Shown here: in pieces, positions 1-5,934 of the stretch | Position numbering within the stretch: position 1 is the first letter of the stretch | Layout of the letters: every line of letters begins with the position of its first letter | Assembly: GCA_025455245.1 (NCBI GenBank) | Contig: JALOMX010000258.1 | Location: 1-10,543 of the forward strand | Length of the DNA stretch: 10,543 nt | Source of the DNA: Chitinophagaceae bacterium | GTDB lineage: Bacteria > Bacteroidota > Bacteroidia > Chitinophagales > Chitinophagaceae | Direction of reading: 5' to 3' | Translations under genes and position numbers: made by a program | The notes under the pieces: generated by a model | Told to the model about the DNA's origin: nothing | Seen by the model: only the letters and a program-made list of their open reading frames with translations | The model's database searches: none

Positions 1-90
1 TACATCTTGTCCAATGGAACTAAATGCAGAAAATAGCATTATCAGCCATAAACAGGCAATTCGAATTTTCAGGTGGTAACGAGCATTCAT
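1..90 (-). CDS. 5' end of a secreted protein (partial, runs off the window)
   Basis: Reading leftward from an ATG at 90, thirty codons are open to the window edge. The product begins MNARYHLKIRIACLWLIMLF and continues SAFSSIGQDV. It has basic residues, a hydrophobic core of about 14 residues and a small-residue/Gln end (SSIGQ), which is a classic Bacteroidota signal peptide, so the protein is exported. Nothing of the mature domain is visible and no function can be given. Its ATG lies 26 bases downstream of the stop of the MmcQ/YjbR gene on the same strand, so the two could be co-transcribed. The alternative is a chance open frame, but the signal-peptide pattern makes that less likely. Confidence 0.55.
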   Translation of the reverse strand, partial: MNARYHLKIRIACLWLIMLFSAFSSIGQDV

Positions 91-116
91 AATTTTATTT
101 TTTATTGTTAAACCGT

Positions 117-461
117 TCAGACAAGGGATTCACGAATCTTTTTAGGTAGTTTCTCAAGAACGAGCCGGTATGAAGCCTGTATAAGTTGTTTCCATTCTTC
201 TTCCTGTATCATATTAATGTCTGCCACCTGAACCCATTGGTTCCGGGCAAAGTATGGTGCCTGACTAATCCCCTGACGATTGGTCAGTTCTGTAAAATTC
301 TCAGGGGAGGTTTTAAAGGAGGCGGATACGGGAAAGCTGTCAGGATTGGTAACAAGGAAAATCTTTCCGCCGACACAAAAGCATAGATTATGCTCCCATT
401 TTATTTCTTCAGTTGCTCCGGGCAGGCTCAATGCATACGCTCTCAAGAAATCAATAGCCAT
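117..461 (-). CDS. MmcQ/YjbR family protein
   Basis: The protein has 114 residues, close to the usual 110-120 for the family. Family hallmarks seen in order are LSLPGATEE near residues 11-19, a K-W-E-H stretch at 21-24, FCVGGKIFLV at 28-37, a substrate-like VSASFK strand at 45-50, the GISQAPYFARNQWVQV segment at 64-79, and the C-terminal SYRLVLEKLPKKIR helix at 97-110. The fold is known to resemble CyaY. DNA binding has been proposed for the family but the biochemical role is not settled. There is no signal peptide, so it should be cytoplasmic. It is divergent from the NTF2-like gene across an 80-base gap and precedes the partial secreted gene by 26 bases. The ATG at 461 gives the expected N-terminus (MAIDFLRAYALSLPG). 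Confidence 0.85.
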   Translation of the reverse strand: MAIDFLRAYALSLPGATEEIKWEHNLCFCVGGKIFLVTNPDSFPVSASFKTSPENFTELTNRQGISQAPYFARNQWVQVADINMIQEEEWKQLIQASYRLVLEKLPKKIRESLV

Positions 462-541
462 TTAAAAAAAAATTACCTGTAAATATTCAACCAAAAATTT
501 TAATATCGTTTTCTTTTTACACAACCGGAAAAATCTTTCTT

Positions 542-943
542 ATGCGAAGTATCATTACAGCAATCCTATTAATGTCAAATATTATGAACACTGATGCACA
601 AAATGTACAACCTACTCCGCTTGAAGTGGTGCAAGCCCAATTGGACGCTTATAACAAACAGGATGTAAAAGCCTTTGCTGCCGTTTTCGCACCTGATGTT
701 AAAATTTACAACCGTCTCGGGGATACCATTCCCTCTTTGACAGGCAGGGAGGCCGTTGAAAAAAGGTACAAGGAGTTATTTGATAAATACCCGAAAAATT
801 ATTCAACACTTGCGGGAAGAATTGTAGAAGGTAATTATGTAATTGATCACGAGGTCGTTACGGGAAGGGAACAGACTGTAAGGATCGTGGCTATTTACGA
901 AGTGAAAGATGGAATGATTTCAAGGTGTTGGTTTATTCGCTGA
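542..943 (+). CDS. secreted NTF2-like / SnoaL-like domain protein
   Basis: The protein has 133 residues. The first 19-20 (MRSIITAILLMSNIMNTDAQ) read as a signal peptide ending in an A-Q site. The rest has the layout of a SnoaL/steroid-isomerase-like NTF2 fold: an N-terminal helix with the familiar QLDAYNKQDVKAFAAVFAPD pattern (33-52), a GREAVEKRYKELF helix (68-80), then strands VIDHEVVTG (100-108) and VAIYEVKDGMISRCWFIR (116-133). Such domains bind small hydrophobic ligands or act as isomerases or hydrolases, and the actual substrate cannot be inferred here. The signal peptide suggests a periplasmic or outer location, unlike most cytoplasmic SnoaL proteins. It is divergent from the MmcQ/YjbR gene and 96 bases upstream of the DUF2911 gene. 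Whether those two are co-transcribed is unclear. Confidence 0.8.
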   Translation: MRSIITAILLMSNIMNTDAQNVQPTPLEVVQAQLDAYNKQDVKAFAAVFAPDVKIYNRLGDTIPSLTGREAVEKRYKELFDKYPKNYSTLAGRIVEGNYVIDHEVVTGREQTVRIVAIYEVKDGMISRCWFIR

Positions 944-1039
944 TGGACAATGTCATGTTTTAGCTTTATTTTAGCTAATCACCGTAAAATTGGCATTAAT
1001 TTGGCCGTCTAAAACATTGTAAAAACAAACATCACTATT

Positions 1040-1537
1040 ATGAAAAAATTATTGTTTTTAGCCATAGCGGCTATTTCTATCGGGACCGCTTTTGCACAGG
1101 AACGTAAACGTGCAAGTCCAAGAGAAACCGTAGAGAACGAAAATGTAAAAGTAACATACGGAAGGCCTTACAAGAAGGGTCGGGTCATCTTTGGACAGCT
1201 TGAAAAATTTGGTTCAGTTTGGCGTCTTGGTGCTGATGAGGCTACCGAAATTACTTTCAAAAAGGATGGCACTTTTGCCGGACAACCTGTAAAGGCAGGC
1301 ACTTATACCATGTTCGCACTGATCAATGAAAAAGAATGGGAAATAATCCTGAACAGCGAATTGAAGCAATGGGGTGCTTACGGATATGAAAAAATTAAGG
1401 ATAAGAATGTTTTACAGGCAAAAGTACCCGTAGGTAAAACCCCCTCCGTTGTTGAACAACTGACTATTGACACCGGTGGAGATGGCCTTACCATCAGTTG
1501 GGATGATACCATGGTAAAAGTCCCCTATAAATTCTAA
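1040..1537 (+). CDS. DUF2911 domain secreted protein
   Basis: The protein has 165 residues with a clean signal peptide (MKKLLFLAIAAISIGTAFA, cleavage before Q20). The mature part matches the DUF2911 pattern well: RASPRETV (24-31), YGRPYKKGRVIFG (40-52), WRLGADEATEITF (61-73), VKAGTYTMFAL (84-94), WEIILNS (100-106), QWGAYGY (110-116) and a closing TISWDDTMVKVPY strand (151-163). The family is common in Bacteroidota as secreted beta-rich proteins of unknown function. This one is single-domain; others carry added TPR domains. The ATG at 1040 is the natural start because the signal peptide begins right there. The gene ends 16 bases before a strong terminator. It appears complete and intact. Confidence 0.9.
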   Translation: MKKLLFLAIAAISIGTAFAQERKRASPRETVENENVKVTYGRPYKKGRVIFGQLEKFGSVWRLGADEATEITFKKDGTFAGQPVKAGTYTMFALINEKEWEIILNSELKQWGAYGYEKIKDKNVLQAKVPVGKTPSVVEQLTIDTGGDGLTISWDDTMVKVPYKF

Positions 1538-1553
1538 CGATAGATCTTTTTAT

Positions 1554-1590
1554 AAAAAAACTGCACCCACTTACCGGGTGCAGTTTTTTT
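1554..1590. terminator. bidirectional intrinsic terminator between convergent genes
   Basis: There is a perfect inverted repeat. Eight base pairs of CTGCACCC/GGGTGCAG (1561-1568 with 1576-1583) enclose a 7-base loop. The stem is flanked by seven A (1554-1560) and seven T (1584-1590), so the transcript ends in a U tract in either direction. It serves the DUF2911 gene ending at 1537 on the plus strand and the transglutaminase-like gene on the minus strand, whose TAA occupies 1589-1591 and so overlaps the edge of the A/T tract. Confidence 0.9.
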
Positions 1591-2512
1591 ATTCCAGATC
1601 AATTATTAATCGTAATTTATCATTCAAGTAAGGGCCTCCGGGATGGCGTGCAGAATAATCAAGATTTATCCAGAATTCACCTTTGTACTCATGAAAATGG
1701 AGGTTGGTGATTTTTTCGTTGGAAAATAATTGAACAATGGCCTGTTGCAGAATATCAAATTCTTTCTTGCCGCCCACAAACAACTCAGGATACATATGCC
1801 CTTCAATAATGACAAGCCGGCACCGGGCTCCTATATTCATGAGGGCGCTTGCCATTAAAATACTGTGGTCATCACAATCGCCCCCCATGCCGTTTTCAAT
1901 CGTTTCAAGCGGGGTGGCATAATACTCATCACGATGCGTATCTGAAACGTAGTTGAAATTATTATTGATATGTTTGAACAGCGATAATTGCCTTGTAAGC
2001 ATTCCGTATCTGTTTTGGTAATCGGCAAAGTGAATAAGTGAATGTTTTACTGCCCAATTGCGTACAGAAGAATCCCCGATTTGCATTTTGCCCCTGATCC
2101 TTCGGGATACTTTATCGGCAGGCTTTTCAAACAAAGCCGGATTGATGCTTAATAGATCCCCGGACTTTTTATCCTTATCCTGCCAATTACTGAAAGCAAG
2201 GGTTTTATAATCGTTTATCACTTTTCCAAATCCATAAGTACCATTCATTTGTGCATAGATCAAATACCCTAATACCAAAAATAATGCGGGAAAAATCAAG
2301 GGGCGCATTAACCAAAGTATTACCCTTACAATAATGATGGCTATGAAAAAAGATATGATCAGGTCAATATTTATTCCACCGAATAATATAGGTGGAATAA
2401 AGCGGCAAATAAACGGGGTTAAAGGAATAATAATGAGTAACCCTGCAAAATTGGCTACCCATCGTTCAGCCTGTTTTGCCTTTCCAATGTTACTCCGTCT
2501 TACTTCAGCCAT
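1589..2512 (-). CDS. membrane-anchored transglutaminase-like cysteine enzyme
   Basis: The protein has 307 residues. The N-terminal 20 residues are basic and soluble. Then come about three membrane segments, roughly 22-45, 48-68 and 70-87 (FAGLLIIIPLTPFICRFIPP, LIISFFIAIIIVRVILWL, LIFPALFLVLGYLIYA). Residues 150-300 hold a transglutaminase/papain-like core. The nucleophile motif is GMGGDCDDHSILMASAL with Cys213, followed by EGHMYPEL with His239 and WINLDYSARHPGG with Asp285, giving a complete Cys-His-Asp triad. Bacterial members of this fold act as peptidases or amidases as well as crosslinkers, and the substrate is unknown. The gene follows the peroxidase gene on the same strand after a 72-base gap, so it may be the last gene of that operon or independent. 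It ends in the shared terminator. The ATG at 2512 is the start used. Confidence 0.82.
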   Translation of the reverse strand: MAEVRRSNIGKAKQAERWVANFAGLLIIIPLTPFICRFIPPILFGGINIDLIISFFIAIIIVRVILWLMRPLIFPALFLVLGYLIYAQMNGTYGFGKVINDYKTLAFSNWQDKDKKSGDLLSINPALFEKPADKVSRRIRGKMQIGDSSVRNWAVKHSLIHFADYQNRYGMLTRQLSLFKHINNNFNYVSDTHRDEYYATPLETIENGMGGDCDDHSILMASALMNIGARCRLVIIEGHMYPELFVGGKKEFDILQQAIVQLFSNEKITNLHFHEYKGEFWINLDYSARHPGGPYLNDKLRLIIDLE

Positions 2513-2584
2513 AATATAAAATTACATGCAATGCAAACATCCTGCTTATGACTTCAATCATTTATGAGATCATTAAACGTATGA

Positions 2585-3805
2585 TCAATCCGGAAATTTT
2601 TGCGGAGGGTTAAGCCTCCTTGGTGTGGTAGTGATCGTACTTAAAAATGCAATAACAGCATTCACTTCCTCATCCGATAAATTTAGCTTCTTTAAAAGGG
2701 GTGAGGTTTTGGGCAAAAGGCTATCCCTGTCGCCTTTATAGCTTTTTTGAATAGGTGCAGGATTACCCAGGTTATACAATAAAACAACATCTTTTAAAGT
2801 CGGGAAATTTCCGTGGTGCATCCATGGACCGGTATTGACCACCTCGCGCAATGAAGGGGTTTTGAACTTACCAACATCTTCCCTTTTTCCGGTAACGTTA
2901 TACAATCCAAGATCTTCATTGGCTGATGCAAAAAGCGTTTGTCCGTCATTGTGAAATTTATTGTCGGCAAACAGTCCTCCGTTGTGACAATTTACACAAC
3001 CTGCTTTCGTTCGGAAGAGATGTAAACCCAACAATTCCTGATCATTAATGACATCCGGTTTTCCGGAAATAAACAAATCAAACCTGCTCTTTGGGCTTAC
3101 AATGGTTCTTTCGAAGGTTGCTATTGCTTTAAAAATCCGGTCAAGATTAATAGTGGAATCACCTTCGAATGCTTTGGCAAACATCGCCCTATAACCATTA
3201 TAACGCTGAACCCTTTTTTCCATAGCGTCAAGGCTCTCGTTCATTTCAAGATGATCCTGAACCGGAAAGCGCGCCTGATCTTCAAGAGACAATGCCCTGC
3301 CATCCCAAAACAGGGAAGTATAAAAGGCAGTATTCCAAATCGTCATTGCATTTCGTGCACCCAACTTCCTGTCGTGCCCGAAAGCCCAAATCGTCATTGC
3401 ATTTCGTGCACCCAACTTCCTGTCGTGCCCGAAAGCCACACGCTTGCCATCCCCCCATCCAAGTTGAGGGTCGTGGCAGGATGCACAGGCAATTTGTCCG
3501 CTTGTACTTAAACGAGGATCGTAAAACAGATACTTGCCGAGTTCTGCTTTAGAAGCATTGAAAGGATTATCAGCAGGAAAAAGAACAGGAGGTAACAAAC
3601 CAATTTCATTATATCCTGCAGCAACGGAAGGGTCAATTCCCGGTGAAGGCCATTTTGAAGCATCTCCACTGCTGTACAGTTCCCTCAATTTCTTAAGATC
3701 ATAATCGCCTTCGCCTTTTATGTCTCTTTTTCCAAGCATGGAGGCACAACCGATAATACCGACAAACGCCCCTGCCAATAACAACTTCATTCTACCCATA
3801 ACCAT
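2585..3805 (-). CDS. di-heme cytochrome-c peroxidase / MauG-type lipoprotein with an internal 17-residue duplication
   Basis: The protein has 406 residues. The N-terminus has a short hydrophobic stretch and lipobox IIGC (Cys20), so it is probably a lipoprotein. In-frame ATGs at 3799 and 3790 are possible starts too. Two c-type heme motifs are present: CASCH (107-111) and CVNCH (270-274). By alignment from memory with Pseudomonas CcpA, His127 matches the distal His71 of the low-potential heme (16 residues after the heme histidine in both), Trp167 in FWDGRA matches Trp94, Gln177 matches Gln104 and Glu187 matches Glu114. The family reduces hydrogen peroxide or oxidises protein side chains (MauG, MbnH). 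The C-terminal domain contains TPSLREVVNTGPWMHHGNF (316-334), a family signature. The segment AFGHDRKLGARNAMTIW occurs twice in tandem (124-140 and 141-157), so the distal histidine loop is doubled (His127, His144). The gene lies downstream of susC, susD and a small lipoprotein gene. Confidence 0.9.
   Translation of the reverse strand: MVMGRMKLLLAGAFVGIIGCASMLGKRDIKGEGDYDLKKLRELYSSGDASKWPSPGIDPSVAAGYNEIGLLPPVLFPADNPFNASKAELGKYLFYDPRLSTSGQIACASCHDPQLGWGDGKRVAFGHDRKLGARNAMTIWAFGHDRKLGARNAMTIWNTAFYTSLFWDGRALSLEDQARFPVQDHLEMNESLDAMEKRVQRYNGYRAMFAKAFEGDSTINLDRIFKAIATFERTIVSPKSRFDLFISGKPDVINDQELLGLHLFRTKAGCVNCHNGGLFADNKFHNDGQTLFASANEDLGLYNVTGKREDVGKFKTPSLREVVNTGPWMHHGNFPTLKDVVLLYNLGNPAPIQKSYKGDRDSLLPKTSPLLKKLNLSDEEVNAVIAFLSTITTTPRRLNPPQKFPD
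3335..3436. repeat. perfect 51-bp direct tandem duplication inside the peroxidase gene
   Basis: Bases 3335-3385 are repeated exactly as 3386-3436, and one further base (3437) also matches. The period is 51, a multiple of three, so the reading frame stays open and 17 residues are duplicated. The lack of any mismatch means the event is very recent, or an assembly or read artefact. Confidence 0.95.
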
Positions 3806-3862
3806 TGTGCTTAATTAATATTTTAACGGAGAAAAAAAATCTCAGGCTCAGCCAGTTTAACC

Positions 3863-4447
3863 CTATGGACGGAACCTGAATTTTCTTCTCGACTCCTTTG
3901 ATCCTCCGATTTCCGTATCATCAAAGATCACTTCAACTTCAAAAATCTTTGCCAACTCATCATAAGTACCCGTGCCGGAAATACCAATATCATAGAATGT
4001 TTTATCCCTGCGGTATATCCTTACTTTTTGAGGAATTACATTTACGGTCCCTTTGGTTGCACCTTGCTTTTCGGGAATAAATTCAAAACATTTAGGGATG
4101 GTAATATTATAATAACCCGAATCGGCTGTAACACCTCCGGGGTACCTTGTGTACCATGAAGTCATATATAATGCATTACTTCCTTTACCGGGTACATATG
4201 GATTTCCAAACCCGTATTTGTTGGGATCATTATCATACACCAATGGAAAGCTTGTAAATTTTCTCCATGTAGAAATAGAATCAATATAAATTTCAGCATC
4301 GGGTGTATAAAATTGGGTAGGCTGATACCAAACCTTAACTGCGGTGGCATTGGGCGCATAAGTAGGTTCGGCAAATTGCTTTTTACACGCCCCCAAAAAA
4401 CCGCAAAGGAGAAATATGCCGAAAACATGCATCAGTCCGGATTTCAT
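3863..4447 (-). CDS. unrecognised lipoprotein encoded between susD and the peroxidase gene
   Basis: The protein has 194 residues. The N-terminus MKSGLMHVFGIFLLCGFLGAC is a lipoprotein signal with lipobox LGAC (Cys21) followed by KK. The mature part is rich in aromatic residues and predicted strands, with Tyr/Trp-rich segments such as VKVWYQPTQFY (38-48) and LYMTSWYTRYPGG (93-105). It ends in a well-formed strand pair, DIGISGTGTYDE (153-164) and IFEVEVIFDDT (168-178), then a basic tail ESRRKFRFRP. I do not recognise the family; the closing part resembles the beta-sandwich or calycin-like ends of other Sus-linked lipoproteins, which is only an impression. Its position directly after susD and before the di-heme enzyme suggests a partner of either: a surface ligand-binding accessory like SusE/SusF, or a substrate protein of the enzyme. 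It starts 55 bases after the annotated susD stop, and 57 bases separate it from the peroxidase start. Confidence 0.75.
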   Translation of the reverse strand: MKSGLMHVFGIFLLCGFLGACKKQFAEPTYAPNATAVKVWYQPTQFYTPDAEIYIDSISTWRKFTSFPLVYDNDPNKYGFGNPYVPGKGSNALYMTSWYTRYPGGVTADSGYYNITIPKCFEFIPEKQGATKGTVNVIPQKVRIYRRDKTFYDIGISGTGTYDELAKIFEVEVIFDDTEIGGSKESRRKFRFRP

Positions 4448-4502
4448 ATATTAATTTTTTATATTTTAAAATGAATCATTTTCATCTTCCATTTTTTCAT
4501 CG

Positions 4503-5915
4503 TCACCTTTGGGTTGGCCTTGGCACCGCAAACAATGGACTTGGATATGCTACATTGCAATTCAAACCGGAACAATCTGTACGTACAAGGTTTCTTTTTT
4601 TACGGGTAATATCAAAAAGCCCATGGCCTTCAAAACATAGTTCCCTCCTTCGTTCAACAAAAATCGAATCAAGTACCTGTTGCTTATCTGATAAGTTTAG
4701 CGGCGGCAGCATAGGATTTGCCCTCTGTCGAATACGGTTAAGGTCAGTTAGCGCAGCAGGAAGGTTATTTAACTCAGCCTGCGCTTCTGCCCTGCTGAGT
4801 ATTACTTCCGAAATCCTGATCAGTTTTTGATTATTGGCACTGTCATTGCGACCCTGATATTTTGCAGTGTAGAAATAAGTTTGGTTGTTTTGGATTGCTT
4901 GAACAAACATACCCGGACGCCCCCGGACATCTCCCGCCGCAAACAAATTAAGTAAGTTATTGGAAGCTGCCATATATCCGAAGGTAGTATTGCCGGGGTT
5001 AAAATTGTCGCCAAAGGAACCCTGATTCTGATCAATTCTTGCAAACAACATAAAAATCGCCTCGTTGTCCATGCTTGAAGTGGTTGCAGAACGCCTCCAA
5101 CTGTTTACATAATTAAAGTTGGAAATCAGGGGATAGGATGAAGTAGTTAGTAGGTTTGCAAATTGAACAACGCCATCCCAATCCTCTTTATACAATAGTA
5201 CCCGCATCTTAATGGCACGGGCAGCATCAAGGCTGAGCCAGGTTTTTTCGGTTCCGCCACTATAAACAGGAACACTTTGCGGATAAAGCAGCAGTGCAGA
5301 ATCCAGATCAGATATAATCTGATCATATACTTCTTTAACTGATGAAGGCAAATCGACCGGTACGGTTGCAAGCGTATTTTGTGTACGAATAACGATCCCC
5401 TCATGCGATGCATCGGCGGTAAAATTGTATGGCTGTGCAAAAACCCTTACCAGATCAAAATGTGCCATTGCACGGAAAGTATAGGCGTCAGCAAGCATTC
5501 TGTTCTTTTGTAATTGATTAGCATCGGCAATCGTATTGATATAAGCGATTACATTATTGGCACGATAAATAGTGTTATATCCTATTTCGTAAAAACCGGT
5601 CATATCATTTTGATCGGCATTGTTATTGTTTGAAAAGCTGTAACTACTCAGCAAGGCAGGTGCATTGCTCCTTGAGTATTTAATGTTGCCCCCAGTCAGG
5701 TCTGCAAACAAAGAAAAATTCCGCTCGTAATAATTTGTGCTTTTCAGGTTTCCGTAAGTACCTACCAGTGTGGTAACTGCACCTTCAAGGTTTTTAAATA
5801 CATCGTCCACACTCAAACGATTTGTAGGTTCCTGTTCCAGAAACTTTTTACATGAAGTGAGGATGAACGAAAACAAAAAAAGAAAAAACAAATATTTTTT
5901 TAAAGTAAGCATCAT
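4503..5915 (-). CDS. susD: SusD/RagB-family outer-membrane lipoprotein
   Basis: With the first ATG at 5915 the product has 470 residues; the open frame extends slightly upstream through TTG codons. Lipobox LTSC (Cys22) is followed by KKFLEQEPTNRLS, the standard SusD opening. The family helices are visible: ADAYTFRAMAHFDLVRVFAQPY (about 142-163), LIRISEVILSRAEAQAELN (365-383) and VERRRELCFEGHGLFD (420-435). SusD proteins sit on the cell surface as lids over the SusC barrel and capture the ligand. The frame stops after SPLFAVPRPTQR, whereas relatives usually continue a further 10-15 residues (an ANPN/QNPGY type tail), so the 3' end may be truncated by a frameshift. It starts 19 bases after the susC stop, clearly in one operon. 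The ligand cannot be deduced; no sugar-processing enzyme is nearby. Confidence 0.93.
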   Translation of the reverse strand: MMLTLKKYLFFLFLFSFILTSCKKFLEQEPTNRLSVDDVFKNLEGAVTTLVGTYGNLKSTNYYERNFSLFADLTGGNIKYSRSNAPALLSSYSFSNNNNADQNDMTGFYEIGYNTIYRANNVIAYINTIADANQLQKNRMLADAYTFRAMAHFDLVRVFAQPYNFTADASHEGIVIRTQNTLATVPVDLPSSVKEVYDQIISDLDSALLLYPQSVPVYSGGTEKTWLSLDAARAIKMRVLLYKEDWDGVVQFANLLTTSSYPLISNFNYVNSWRRSATTSSMDNEAIFMLFARIDQNQGSFGDNFNPGNTTFGYMAASNNLLNLFAAGDVRGRPGMFVQAIQNNQTYFYTAKYQGRNDSANNQKLIRISEVILSRAEAQAELNNLPAALTDLNRIRQRANPMLPPLNLSDKQQVLDSIFVERRRELCFEGHGLFDITRKKRNLVRTDCSGLNCNVAYPSPLFAVPRPTQR

Positions 5916-5934
5916 CAACAAATTATAATTTGAA

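Noticed and set aside
960..978. Inverted repeat TTAGCT/AGCTAA between the NTF2-like and DUF2911 genes
   Set aside because: The stem has only six mostly A/T pairs and no T tract follows, so it is not a credible terminator. No known operator matches.
2568..2586. Inverted repeat GATCAT/ATGATC at the end of the peroxidase gene
   Set aside because: A six-pair stem with no U tract on the minus strand; too weak to call a terminator.
3335..3436. CRISPR-like or mobile-element repeat
   Set aside because: There are only two adjacent copies without spacers, in frame inside a gene, and no transposase or terminal inverted repeats nearby.
3251..3552. Two overlapping plus-strand open frames with an internal repeated peptide
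   Set aside because: The repeat is only the reverse complement of the 51-bp duplication in the peroxidase gene. Neither frame resembles a protein family.
3825..3850. Run of eight T on the minus strand just downstream of the small lipoprotein gene
   Set aside because: The upstream stem would have only three GC pairs with a three-base loop, so intrinsic termination is not supported. At most it attenuates weakly.
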